Positions 25,187 through 33,696 of a stretch of DNA of 64,000 nucleotides are shown in pieces. The stretch covers positions 496,001 to 560,000 of the forward strand of contig CAVSKB010000019.1 in assembly GCA_963728295.1 (NCBI GenBank). Reading direction: 5' to 3'. This DNA is from DATJKD01 sp963728295. GTDB lineage: Bacteria > Pseudomonadota > Gammaproteobacteria > Steroidobacterales > Steroidobacteraceae. Each line of letters starts with the position of its first letter. Position 1 is the first letter of the stretch. The notes under the pieces were generated by a model. It saw only the letters and a program-made list of their open reading frames with translations. It searched no databases and had not been told where the DNA came from. The position numbers and the translations under genes are program-made.

Positions 25187-25800
25187 TCCCGGCGCACGAG
25201 GCACTGCAGCGGCTGCGCGATGGCAACCGGCGCTTCGTCGCCGAAGTTCGCGGCCGCGCAGCGAGCAGGGAGCGCCGCCAGGAGCTGGCGGCAGGCCAGG
25301 AACCGTTCGCAATCATCCTCGGCTGCTCCGACTCGCGTGTACCCGCCGAGATCGTCTTCGACCAGGGACTCGGTGACCTGTTCGTGATCCGCGTCGCGGG
25401 CAACATCGTGGCGCCGTCGCAGGTCGGAAGCGTGGAGTTCGCCGCCGCGCGCTTCGAGACGCGCCTGGTCGTGGTGCTGGGCCACACCAGCTGCGGTGCA
25501 ATCCAGGCGACGGTGGATGAGCTCGGACGCCGGTCCGAGGAACAGTCCCGCAACCTGCGCTCGATCGTCGACCGTATCCGGCCGTCGGTCGAACCGTTGC
25601 TCGGAACGTCGCTTGCGCGCGATCGGGAGGCGCTGATGCGCGAGGCGGTCCGCGCGAACATCCGCATGTCTGCCAACCAGCTCAGGCACGGCTCCGAGGT
25701 CCTCGAACAGCTCATCGACACCGGAGGGCTGCGCGTGGTCGGGGCCGAGTACTCGCTCGATACCGGCGTCGTGGAGTTCTTCGACGGGGCCGGATCGTGA
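25183..25800 (+). CDS. Beta-class carbonic anhydrase
   Basis: Zinc enzyme interconverting CO2 and bicarbonate (205 residues). The metal-binding motifs are ILGCSDSRVPAE (Cys, Asp, Arg) and LGHTSCGAI (His, Cys), with FVIRVAGNIV between. No signal peptide is present, so it is cytoplasmic. It overlaps the GNAT gene upstream and the amidohydrolase downstream by 4 bp each. Confidence 0.92.
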   Translation: MIPAHEALQRLRDGNRRFVAEVRGRAASRERRQELAAGQEPFAIILGCSDSRVPAEIVFDQGLGDLFVIRVAGNIVAPSQVGSVEFAAARFETRLVVVLGHTSCGAIQATVDELGRRSEEQSRNLRSIVDRIRPSVEPLLGTSLARDREALMREAVRANIRMSANQLRHGSEVLEQLIDTGGLRVVGAEYSLDTGVVEFFDGAGS

Positions 25801-27059
25801 TGCGCGCGATCGTGGCGTTCCTTGCGCTCACCGCCGCCGGTTTCGGCGCGCCGCTGGCGCTCGCAGACGCGACCGAAGGGGGGACGCTCGCCCTCACCGG
25901 TGCAACGATCTATCCCGCCCCCGGCGACGCGCCCATCACCCCTGGCGTCGTCCTGATGCGTGACGGTCGGATCCTGGCGGTCGGCTCTGAGACGGCGCAC
26001 CCGGTGCCCGCGGACGCGACGCGCGTCGACTGCGAAGGCCTGTTCGTGGTCGCCGGCTTCCAGAACAGCCACGTCCATTTCACCGAGGCCAAGTGGGAGG
26101 ACGCGGCGAAGCTGCCCGCCGCGCAGCTCTCGGCCCAATTTGAAGACATGCTGCTGCGGTGGGGTGTCACCACGGTTGTCGACACCGGATCGGTGCTCTC
26201 GAACACGCTCGCACTGCGCGCTCGGATCGAGTCCGGCGACGTGCGCGGCCCGCGCATCTACACTGTCGGCACGCCGATCTACCCGCACGACGGCATCCCC
26301 TACTATCTTCGAGAATCCCTGCCGCCCGACGTGCTGCGCCTGCTTTATACGCCTCAGTCCGGCACGGAAGCGGCCGCGATCACGAGCCGCCAGATCGAGG
26401 CTGGCGCCGACGCGCTCAAGCTCTTCACGGGCTCGTGGGTCGAGCGCGGCAAGGTGCTGCCGATGGACACTGCCGTCGCGCGCGCCGCTGCGGATGCCGC
26501 GCACGCGCGCGGCAAGCTCGTGTTCGCGCATGCCTCGAACGTCGCGGGGCTGGAACCGGCGCTCGAGGCACGGGTGGATGTGCTCGCGCACGCACTCGAC
26601 GACGACCGTGGCTGGAACGAGAGCCATGTCGCGCGCATGAAAGCGATCAGGATGGCGATGATTCCGACGCTCAAGCTCTTCGGCGGCCAGAGCTTTACGA
26701 AGTACATCCAGGCGGAAGTCGGCGCGTATGCGAAGGCCGGCGGCCAGATCCTGTTCGGCACCGACGTCGGCTACATGACCGACTACGACACGACCGATGA
26801 GTTCGCGCTGATGGCGGGCGCCGGCCTCGACTGGCGCGCGATCCTGGCCTCGCTCACCACCGCGCCGGCCGAGCGGTTCGACGAGACCCTGCGTCGCGGA
26901 CGCGTGGCCAGCGGTCTCGACGCCGACCTGGTCGTGCTCGGCGCCGATCCGTCTGCCGATGTAACTGCATTCGCAAATGTCCGGTACACGATCCGAGGCG
27001 GTCGGATCGTCTACACGGCGCCAAAGAAGAGCGAAGGCCGCAGCGGCCTGGCTCGATGA
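25797..27059 (+). CDS. Exported amidohydrolase-family protein
   Basis: A protein of about 420 residues with a signal peptide (AIVAFLALTAAGFGAPLALA), then an imidazolonepropionase/prolidase-like amidohydrolase fold: GATIYPAPG, FQNSHVHFTEAKW (HxH metal motif), DALKLFTGSW with a candidate bridging lysine, VFAHAS, and LFGTDVGYMTDYD with the catalytic Asp. The end carries ASGLDADLVVLGADP. The substrate is unknown; periplasmic location suggests degradation of an amide or cyclic compound. It starts at GTG 25797 or ATG 25800. Confidence 0.83.
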   Translation: MMRAIVAFLALTAAGFGAPLALADATEGGTLALTGATIYPAPGDAPITPGVVLMRDGRILAVGSETAHPVPADATRVDCEGLFVVAGFQNSHVHFTEAKWEDAAKLPAAQLSAQFEDMLLRWGVTTVVDTGSVLSNTLALRARIESGDVRGPRIYTVGTPIYPHDGIPYYLRESLPPDVLRLLYTPQSGTEAAAITSRQIEAGADALKLFTGSWVERGKVLPMDTAVARAAADAAHARGKLVFAHASNVAGLEPALEARVDVLAHALDDDRGWNESHVARMKAIRMAMIPTLKLFGGQSFTKYIQAEVGAYAKAGGQILFGTDVGYMTDYDTTDEFALMAGAGLDWRAILASLTTAPAERFDETLRRGRVASGLDADLVVLGADPSADVTAFANVRYTIRGGRIVYTAPKKSEGRSGLAR

Positions 27060-27087
27060 CGTCCATACGATGAACAGGGGATGCTAG

Positions 27088-27504
27088 ATGGACCGGAGAT
27101 TCTTCATCGCGTGGGTGGTGTTGTTCGTTGCCTGGATGGCGGGCAGTTTCATGGTGCACGGCACCCTGCTGCACGCCGATTATTCGCAGCTGTCGAACCT
27201 GTTCCGTACCGAAGAGGATGCGCAGCGGCATTTTCCGCTGATGATCCTTGCGCATGTCATCCTGTCCGGCGCATTCGTGTGGATCTACGCGCGCGGCTTG
27301 GAGAACAAGCCCTGGCTGGGCCAGGGTCTGCGATACGGTCTCGCGGTCGCCCTGCTCAGTTTCGTGCCGATCTACGTGATTTATTACGTGGTGCAGCCGA
27401 TGCCTGGCAGCCTGGTAATAAAGCAGATCGTGCTCGACGGCATCCTCCTGCTGCTGCTTGGCGCGATCGTCGCGTACCTCTACCGCGCCCCCGCGCGCAC
27501 CTGA
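27088..27504 (+). CDS. Small membrane protein, unknown function
   Basis: A 138-residue protein with four predicted membrane segments (FIAWVVLFVAWMAGSFMVHG, FPLMILAHVILSGAFVWIY, YGLAVALLSFVPIYVIYYVV and a C-terminal LDGILLLLLGAIVAYLY). Charged loops contain LFRTEEDAQRHFP. I do not recognise a function. It is followed after 21 bp by another unrelated small membrane protein gene. Confidence 0.72.
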   Translation: MDRRFFIAWVVLFVAWMAGSFMVHGTLLHADYSQLSNLFRTEEDAQRHFPLMILAHVILSGAFVWIYARGLENKPWLGQGLRYGLAVALLSFVPIYVIYYVVQPMPGSLVIKQIVLDGILLLLLGAIVAYLYRAPART

Positions 27505-27525
27505 CGTCAGCACGACGGGAGGCAC

Positions 27526-27993
27526 ATGAAAGCTACAACCAAGGGCGTGCTCATCGGCGGTGGATTCGCGGCGACCTGTGACATCGTCTACGCGTTCGTG
27601 ATGTCGGCGTCGGCAGGCGTATCGCCTACGCGAGTGCTGCAATCGGTGGCGAGCGGCTGGCTCGGGAATGCGGCCTTCGAGGGCGGCCAGGCCGCAGCAG
27701 CGCTTGGCCTCGTCTCCCATTACGGCATCGTGTTCGCTGCGGCCGCGTTGTACCTCGTGGCCAGCCGCCGCTTCCCGGTGCTGCGCGACCAGGCCGTGAT
27801 CTGCGGGCTCCTGTTCGGCGTCGGCATCTATCTGTTCATGAACTTTGTCGTGGTGCCGCTCTCCGCGCTGCCGTTCGAGTTCAAGTACACGCCCGCGAAA
27901 CTCGCCCGGGATCTGCTGGTGCACACGTGCCTGGTGGGCCTGCCGATCGCGCTCGCGATCCGCCGCTATTCCAGCGCGGAAGCACGCCCATGA
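27526..27993 (+). CDS. Small membrane protein, unknown function
   Basis: A 155-residue protein with about four membrane segments (GVLIGGGFAATCDIVYAFVM, HYGIVFAAAALYLVA, VICGLLFGVGIYLFMNFVVVPL, and LVHTCLVGLPIALAI). The pattern LQSVASGWLG and PLSALP is seen in widely distributed uncharacterised membrane proteins. GGGAGGCAC precedes the ATG. It overlaps the next gene by 4 bp. Confidence 0.72.
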   Translation: MKATTKGVLIGGGFAATCDIVYAFVMSASAGVSPTRVLQSVASGWLGNAAFEGGQAAAALGLVSHYGIVFAAAALYLVASRRFPVLRDQAVICGLLFGVGIYLFMNFVVVPLSALPFEFKYTPAKLARDLLVHTCLVGLPIALAIRRYSSAEARP

Positions 27994-28487
27994 GCGACGC
28001 TGCGTTTCAGCCGATGGAGGGCACCTGCTCCTGTCGCAGCGTGCGTTATAGGATGACCGCGTCGCCCCTGTTCGTGCACTGTTGTCACTGCACCTGGTGT
28101 CAACGGGAGACCGGATCCGCATTCGTGCTCAATGCGATGGTCGAGGCGGAGTGCGTCGAACTGCTCTCAGGGTCGCCACTGGTCGTCGACACGCCGTCGA
28201 ACAGCGGACGCGGACAGAAGGTCACACGCTGCCCGAGGTGCTACGTCGCGCTGTGGAGCAACTATCCCGGCGGCGGCGACGCGATCCGCTTCGTGCGCAT
28301 CGGTACGCTCGAGAACCCGGGCTCGTTGTCCCCGGACATCCACATCTATACCTCGACGAAACTGCCGTGGGTCGTGCTGCCCGCCGGCGCGCGGGCGGTG
28401 CCCGAGTTCTACGATCCAAGGCAGGAATGGCCAGCGGTCAGCCTCGCGCGCTACAAGGCGGCGCGCGAGCGCCTTGGTATGAAGTGA
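27990..28487 (+). CDS. GFA-family (glutathione-dependent formaldehyde-activating-like) protein
   Basis: A zinc-binding GFA domain protein of 165 residues. Metal-ligand cysteines lie in EGTCSCRSVRY, VHCCHCTWCQRETGSAF and TRCPRCYVALWSNY. True activity on S-hydroxymethylglutathione is known for only a few members. It is noteworthy that formate-tetrahydrofolate ligase, another C1 enzyme, follows directly by 10 bp, but a shared pathway is only inferred. Confidence 0.85.
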   Translation: MSDAAFQPMEGTCSCRSVRYRMTASPLFVHCCHCTWCQRETGSAFVLNAMVEAECVELLSGSPLVVDTPSNSGRGQKVTRCPRCYVALWSNYPGGGDAIRFVRIGTLENPGSLSPDIHIYTSTKLPWVVLPAGARAVPEFYDPRQEWPAVSLARYKAARERLGMK

Positions 28488-28497
28488 GGAGCGCAAG

Positions 28498-30192
28498 ATG
28501 ACGGGTACGGCGCCGCTGTCCAACATCGAGATCGCCCAGCGCGCGACGATGAAGCCCATCGTCCCGCTCGGACTGGAGAGACTCGGCATCCCCGAGGAGC
28601 ACCTCCATCCCTTTGGCCGGTACAAGGCCAAGCTGGCGCTCGACTACTGCGAGCATCTCAACGGCCGGCCGGATGGCAAGCTGGTGCTGGTGACGGCGAT
28701 GTCCCCGACGCCTGCGGGTGAAGGCAAGACCACGATGACCGTGGGTCTCGGCGACGCACTCAATCGGATCGGGAAAAAGGCGGTCATCTGCCTGCGGGAG
28801 CCCGCGCTCGGCCCGGTGTTCGGCATGAAAGGCGGCGCCGCGGGCGGCGGCTACTCGCAGGTGGTGCCGATGGAGGACATCAACCTGCATTTCACCGGCG
28901 ATTTCCCCGCCATCGCGCTGGCGCACAACCTGCTGAGCTCGCTGATCGACAACCACGTCCATTGGGGCAACGAACGGGATTTCGACGTGCGCCGCATCGC
29001 CTGGCGGCGCGTCGTCGACGTCAACGACCGCGCCCTGCGCGAGATCACCGTGGGTCTCGGCGGTCCCGCCAACGGCTATCCGCGTCAGGACGGGTTCGAC
29101 ATCGTCGTGGCATCCGAGGTGATGGCGATACTCTGCCTGGCGACCAGCCTGCACGACCTGAGAGAGCGGCTCGGCCGGATCGTCGTCGGCCAGACGCGCG
29201 ACCGCAAGCCGATCCTGGCGCGCGATATCAAGGCGCATGGCGCGATGGCGGCAATCCTCAAGGACGCGCTCGCGCCGAACCTGGTGCAGACGCTCGAAAA
29301 CAACCCTGCGTTCATCCACGGCGGACCGTTCGCCAACATCGCGCACGGCTGTAACTCGGTGATGGCAACGCGCACCGCGCTCAAGCTGGCCGATTACGTC
29401 GTTACCGAGGCGGGGTTCGGCGCGGACCTGGGTGCCGAGAAGTTCATCGACATCAAGTGCCGCAAGGCGGGCCTCAGAGCCGTCCGCGGCCGTCATCGTG
29501 GCTACGCGTGCGCGCGATCAAGTACCACGGCGGCGTGGATGTCGCCGATCTCGGCCGCGAGAACCTGGTCGCGCTGCAGAAGGGCATCGCCAACCTCGAC
29601 CGCCACGTCGACAACGTGCGCGACGTCTACGGGCTGCCATGCCTGGTCGCGATCAACCATCGCGCAGAGGACACGGAGGCGGAGCTCAACTGGATCGTCG
29701 ATCGAGCCTCGCATCACGGCATCAAGGTGATCATTTCGCGCCACTACGCCGAGGGGAGCCGGGGCGCCGAGACGGTCGCCAGGGAAGTCGTCGATCTCTG
29801 CGAGCACGCCGAACTATTTCAAGTTCGTCTACGACGACAAGGCCACGCTCTGGGAGAAGATGAATACGATCGCGACGCGCATCTACGGCGCCTCGGAGAT
29901 CACCGCCGACAGCCAGGATCCGCACGCAGATCAAGGAGCTGCAGGATGCCGGCTACGGCCATTACCCGGTCTGCGTGGCGAAGACGCAGTATTCGTTCTC
30001 GACCGATGCGCAGTCTGCGCGGCGCGCCGCATGGGCACGTGGTCAACATCCGTGAGGTGCGGCTCGCCGCCGGCGCGGAGTTCGTCGTCATGATCTGCGG
30101 CGACATCATGACGATGCCCGGGCTTGCCGAGGGTACCCGCCGCGAACTCGATCGATGTGGACGACGCCGGCAGAATCGTCGGCCTGTTCTGA
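28498..30192 (+). CDS. fhs: Formate-tetrahydrofolate ligase, several frameshifts
   Basis: ATP-dependent synthesis of 10-formyl-THF from formate. The first 325 residues are intact: SNIEIAQRATMKPIV, the P-loop TPAGEGKTTMTVGLGDAL, CLREPALGPVFGMKGGAAGGG, and GGPFANIAHGCNSV. The frame changes near 29480, continues with AIKYHGGVDVADLGREN, changes again near 29815 (FKFVYDDKATLWEK), near 29920 (QIKELQDAGYGHYPVCVAKTQ) and near 30020-30150 (GHVVNIREVRLAAGAEFVV), and ends DDAGRIVGLF at 30190-30192. Total about 560 residues, as expected. The breaks are probably assembly indels. Confidence 0.9.
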
Positions 30193-30204
30193 CGAGGCTC
30201 TCCG

Positions 30205-30546
30205 GTGCAGCGGCTGATCGAGATCCGGTCATATCAGCTCAAGCGCGGGGCGGGGACGGAGTTTCACGCGGCCGTCGAGACGACCGCCCTGCCGATGCTG
30301 CGCGAATGGGGCACGGACGTGGTCGCATACGGAGCGTCCGAGCACGCGCCGGACACCTATTACCTGATCCGCGCCTACGCGGATCTCGACGACCTCAACC
30401 GCCGCCAGGACGCGTTCTACGGCTCGGAGGAATGGCGCAACGGCCCGCGCGAAGCGATCGTGTCGCGAATCGAGAGCTACCTCAGCACGGTGCTCTGGAT
30501 GTCGCCCGAGGCCATCGAGGATCTGCGCCGCCGCAACCAGGGCTGA
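30205..30546 (+). CDS. NIPSNAP-family protein
   Basis: A 113-residue single NIPSNAP domain (dimeric alpha/beta barrel): LIEIRSYQLKRGAGTEFHAAV at the start and DLDDLNRRQDAFYGSEEWRNGPRE in the middle. Function of bacterial members is unclear. The GTG start at 30205 lies 12 bp after the fhs stop, so the two may be co-transcribed. Confidence 0.8.
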   Translation: MQRLIEIRSYQLKRGAGTEFHAAVETTALPMLREWGTDVVAYGASEHAPDTYYLIRAYADLDDLNRRQDAFYGSEEWRNGPREAIVSRIESYLSTVLWMSPEAIEDLRRRNQG

Positions 30547-30599
30547 CGCGCGGCCGCAGGCATTGACGACTCCGGCGCCGGGTGCTCTAGTCAGCCGGC

Positions 30600-30975
30600 A
30601 TGTGGTACCGGCTGCTCGCCGATGCAGTCCTGATCGTTCACCTCGCCTTCATCGTCTTCGTCGCGCTGGGCGGTCTGCTCGTGCTGCATTGGCCACGGCT
30701 TGCGTGGCTCCATCTGCCCGCGATCGCGTGGGGTGCGTGGATCGAGTTCAGCGGATGGATCTGCCCCCTCACCCCGCTCGAGGTCGGACTGCGTGCGCGC
30801 GAGCGGCGAGGCGACGTACACCGGCGGCTTCATCGAGCATTACATCACGCGGCTCATTTACCCGGAGGGGCTCGACCGCCGACACCAGATCGTGCTCGGC
30901 GTCTTCGTTCTCGTGCTGAACGCCGGCATCTATGCCTGGCTCCTGTGGCGGCGCCGCAGGCTTCAGCCGCGCTGA
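30600..30975 (+). CDS. DUF2784 membrane protein, one frameshift
   Basis: Small inner-membrane protein of about 125 residues once the frames at 30600-30800 (MWYRLLADAVLIVHLAFIVFVAL, SGWICPLTPLE) and 30800-30975 (GGFIEHYITRLIYPEGL, a last membrane helix and a basic tail RRRRLQPR) are joined. Both halves are diagnostic of DUF2784. The break is near 30805 within GAGCGGCGAGGCGA. Its 3' end overlaps convergent folA by 13 bp. No function is known. Confidence 0.82.
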
Positions 30976-31487
30976 TCCTCAACGGTGACGAGCGGACCGA
31001 TCACACGCTCGAGAGTGATGAAACTGAACGGATAGGCGTGCGCCTCGTCCGCAGAGTGCAGCTCGCGATGTGTCTCGCGCCAGGCGTCCGGATCGATCGG
31101 CGGGAAGAACGTGTCGGCCGACACCTGCGCGTGCACCCGCGTGAGCTCGATCACGCGGGCCACCGGCAGCGCGTGGGCGAAAATATCCGCGCCACCGATA
31201 ACGCAGGCTTCCGGCGCCGCGCCGGCGGCCTGCAGCGCCGCCTCGAAGGAATGCACGACCGACGCGCCTTCGATCGCGAGGGAGCGGTCACGCGTCACGA
31301 CAATGCTGTGTCGCCCGGGCAACGGCCGGCCGATCGAGTCCCAGGTGCGCCGCCCCATGATCATCGGCTTGCCCATGGTCAGCGACTTGAAGCGCCTGAG
31401 ATCGGCGGGCAGATGCCAGGGGAGCTGGCCCGCGCGTCCGATGCCATCCCTCTCGTCGGCCGCGACGACGATCGTGATCGTGGTCAT
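30963..31487 (-). CDS. folA: Dihydrofolate reductase
   Basis: NADPH-dependent reduction of dihydrofolate (174 residues). Motifs: VVAADERDGIGRAGQLPWHLPADLRRF-type N-terminus (ADERDGIG, LPWHLPAD), MGRRTWDSIGRPLPGR and VIGGADIFAHALP. The ATG at 31487 is chosen because it directly precedes the first beta strand. It lies in a minus-strand group lgt-thyA-SET-folA, so thymidylate synthase and the reductase that recycles its product are neighbours, as in many bacteria. Confidence 0.93.
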   Translation of the reverse strand: MTTITIVVAADERDGIGRAGQLPWHLPADLRRFKSLTMGKPMIMGRRTWDSIGRPLPGRHSIVVTRDRSLAIEGASVVHSFEAALQAAGAAPEACVIGGADIFAHALPVARVIELTRVHAQVSADTFFPPIDPDAWRETHRELHSADEAHAYPFSFITLERVIGPLVTVEDQRG

Positions 31488-31507
31488 GCGCGGCAGGCAG
31501 GCGGGGC

Positions 31508-32071
31508 TCAGCGCCGGCGCCGCGGCCGGCGCTTCGGTTTGCGCTTGCGGTCGAGCGGCACGGGATCGAGCATCGTGCCGCGGCACTGCGCGGCACCGCA
31601 GCGGCAAGCGTATAGCGCGAGCTCGGACGGGTCGTCGGTGCTTTCCCAGGTGAGCTGATAGTCGTAGCCGAGCTCCTCGCCCGGGAGGATGTCCCGGATC
31701 GCGTCGATGTAAACGCGGCCATCCTCGATGATCGTCTCGCAGTTCGGATCGCAGGAGTGGTTGATGTAGCGCGCCTCGTTTCCACCCACGCCGGCGTCGA
31801 TGCAGGTGCGATTGTCGACGACGAACAGGAATGTGTGACCGTCGTCCTTCCTGTTCTCGTAGCGCGCGTCGGCCTCCTTGTTGGAGATCCGCTCGCCCAC
31901 GTACTCGACCACGCGCGTTCCCACGGGTATGGGACGCGTCGCGTATACGCCGCGGCCGTGTATGCGCGAGCGCCGCACCTCGAAGGCCTGGTCGTGACGG
32001 TCAGCTGCGCCACGGCGCGTTGCCGCGCGCATGTGCGCGTGATGATGCGAAGCGGATTTTGACTTCTTCAT
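31508..32071 (-). CDS. SET-domain protein
   Basis: A 187-residue protein with a complete SET domain: FEVRRSRIHGRGVYATRPIP, EYVGERISNKEADARYE, the cofactor-binding NHSCDPNCE and EELGYDYQLTW, and a post-SET cysteine cluster CRCGAAQCRG. The N-terminus is a basic, histidine-rich tail and the C-terminus is a basic KRKPKRRPRRRR tail. Bacterial SET proteins of this type methylate lysines, but the target is unknown. It is embedded between folA and thyA, overlapping the thyA stop region by 4 bp. Confidence 0.87.
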   Translation of the reverse strand: MKKSKSASHHHAHMRAATRRGAADRHDQAFEVRRSRIHGRGVYATRPIPVGTRVVEYVGERISNKEADARYENRKDDGHTFLFVVDNRTCIDAGVGGNEARYINHSCDPNCETIIEDGRVYIDAIRDILPGEELGYDYQLTWESTDDPSELALYACRCGAAQCRGTMLDPVPLDRKRKPKRRPRRRR

Positions 32072-32862
32072 ACGGCGATCGGCGCCTTGATGGCCGGATG
32101 CGCCTCGTAGCCTGCGAATTCGAAGTCCTCGAACCGGTACTCGAAGATCGACGGCGGGCGCCGCCGGATCACCAGTCGCGGCGACGGCAGCGGCACGCGG
32201 CTGAGCTGCAGCCGCGCCTGCTCGAGGTGGTTGGAATACAGGTGGCAGTCGCCACCGGTCCAGATGAACTCGCCGACCTCGAAGCCCGTCTGTTCCGCCA
32301 TCATGTGCGTGAGCAGCGCGTAAGAGGCGATGTTGAAGGGCACGCCGAGGAAGATGTCGGCGCTGCGCTGATAGAGCTGGCAGGACAGCCGTCCGTGGGC
32401 CACGAAGAACTGGAACAGCGCGTGGCACGGGGTGAGCGCCATGCGGTCGAGCTCGCCCACGTTCCAGGCGCTGACGACGATGCGCCGCGAGTGCGGGTCG
32501 CGCCGCAGCAGGTCGACCGCGGCCGAGATCTGGTCGATCGTGCGCCCATCGGCAGCACGCCAGTGCCGCCACTGCACGCCGTACACCGGTCCCAGCTCGC
32601 CGTCTGCATCCGCCCATTCGTCCCAGATCGTCACGCCGTGCTCGCGCAGATAGGCGACGTTGCTCTCGCCCCGCAGAAACCACAGCAGTTCGTGCACGAT
32701 CGACTTCAGGTGCAGCTTCTTGGTCGTGACCAGTGGAAACCCGGCGCCCAGATCGAACCGCATCTGGTGGCCGAACACGGCGCGTGTGCCGGTCCCCGTG
32801 CGATCCGTCTTCGGTGCACCCTGCTCGAGGACGAGCCGCAGAAGATCGAGATACTGTCTCAT
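32068..32862 (-). CDS. thyA: Thymidylate synthase ThyA
   Basis: Folate-dependent synthesis of dTMP (264 residues, the standard length). Motifs: RTGTGTRAVFGHQMRFDL, the substrate-binding LGPVYGVQWRHW, catalytic cysteine in LTPCHALFQFFV, LSCQLYQRSADIFLGVPFNIASYALL and GGDCHLYSNHLEQ. It overlaps lgt upstream (ATGA) and the SET gene downstream, so the three are probably one transcript. Confidence 0.96.
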   Translation of the reverse strand: MRQYLDLLRLVLEQGAPKTDRTGTGTRAVFGHQMRFDLGAGFPLVTTKKLHLKSIVHELLWFLRGESNVAYLREHGVTIWDEWADADGELGPVYGVQWRHWRAADGRTIDQISAAVDLLRRDPHSRRIVVSAWNVGELDRMALTPCHALFQFFVAHGRLSCQLYQRSADIFLGVPFNIASYALLTHMMAEQTGFEVGEFIWTGGDCHLYSNHLEQARLQLSRVPLPSPRLVIRRRPPSIFEYRFEDFEFAGYEAHPAIKAPIAV

Positions 32863-33659
32863 GAAAAGCGGGTGTAGTTGCCGGACGGCTCGTTGCGGCG
32901 GTACGCGACGAAGAGCAACCAGAGGCCGCCGACAAGCATCGGCAGCGAGAGGAGCTGCCCCGTCGTCAGCCAGCCGAAGGCGAGGTAACCGCGGTTCTCG
33001 TCGGGAACACGCACGAACTCCACGGCGAAGCGGAACACCCCATAGCAGACCAGGAACAGGCCGGACGGCGCGAGCCGCGGGCGCGGCTGCGCCGTGTACC
33101 ACCACATGATCACGAACAGCACGAGCCCTTCGAGCAGTGCCTCGTAGAGCTGCGAAGGATGACGCGCGACGCCGTCGACGACGAAAGCCCAGGGCACGTC
33201 GGTCGGCTTACCCCAGAGCTCGCCGTTTATGAAATTCCCGATGCGGCCGGCGCCGAACCCGATCGCCGGCAGCGGCGTCGTGAAATCGAAGACGTCCCCG
33301 ACTCTCTTGCCCCGGCTGCGCGCGAAGAGCACCAGAGCGATCACCACCCCGACAAGCCCGCCGTGGAAGGACATCCCGCCTTCCCAGATCCTGAAGACGC
33401 TGAGCGGGTCGGCGAACAGCCGTTCCGTGCCATAGATCAGCATCCAGCCCAGGCGCCCCCCCAGGATTACGCCGACTGCGCAGTAGAAGATCAGGTCGTC
33501 GACCTGCGCAGCCGTCCAGGTCGAGCCCGGACGCTTCGAGCGGTGTCGCGCGAGCCACCACCCGCCGAGGAACCCGAGCAGGTACATGAGCCCGTACCAG
33601 CGGATCTGCACGGGACCGATCGCGATCGCGACCGGATCAAAATGCGGGTAAACGAACAT
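32859..33659 (-). CDS. lgt: Prolipoprotein diacylglyceryl transferase
   Basis: Inner-membrane enzyme adding diacylglycerol to the lipobox cysteine of prolipoproteins. The 266-residue protein has seven hydrophobic segments, HFDPVAIAIGPVQIRWYGLMY at the start, MSFHGGLVGV, the signature GRIGNFINGELWG, ARHPSQLYEA with the essential arginine region, and FAVEFVRVPDEN. The lgt-thyA order is conserved in gammaproteobacteria. Confidence 0.95.
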   Translation of the reverse strand: MFVYPHFDPVAIAIGPVQIRWYGLMYLLGFLGGWWLARHRSKRPGSTWTAAQVDDLIFYCAVGVILGGRLGWMLIYGTERLFADPLSVFRIWEGGMSFHGGLVGVVIALVLFARSRGKRVGDVFDFTTPLPAIGFGAGRIGNFINGELWGKPTDVPWAFVVDGVARHPSQLYEALLEGLVLFVIMWWYTAQPRPRLAPSGLFLVCYGVFRFAVEFVRVPDENRGYLAFGWLTTGQLLSLPMLVGGLWLLFVAYRRNEPSGNYTRFS

Positions 33660-33696
33660 CGGCCGCTATCTTACCGGGTGCCGCCGACGGGCAGCG

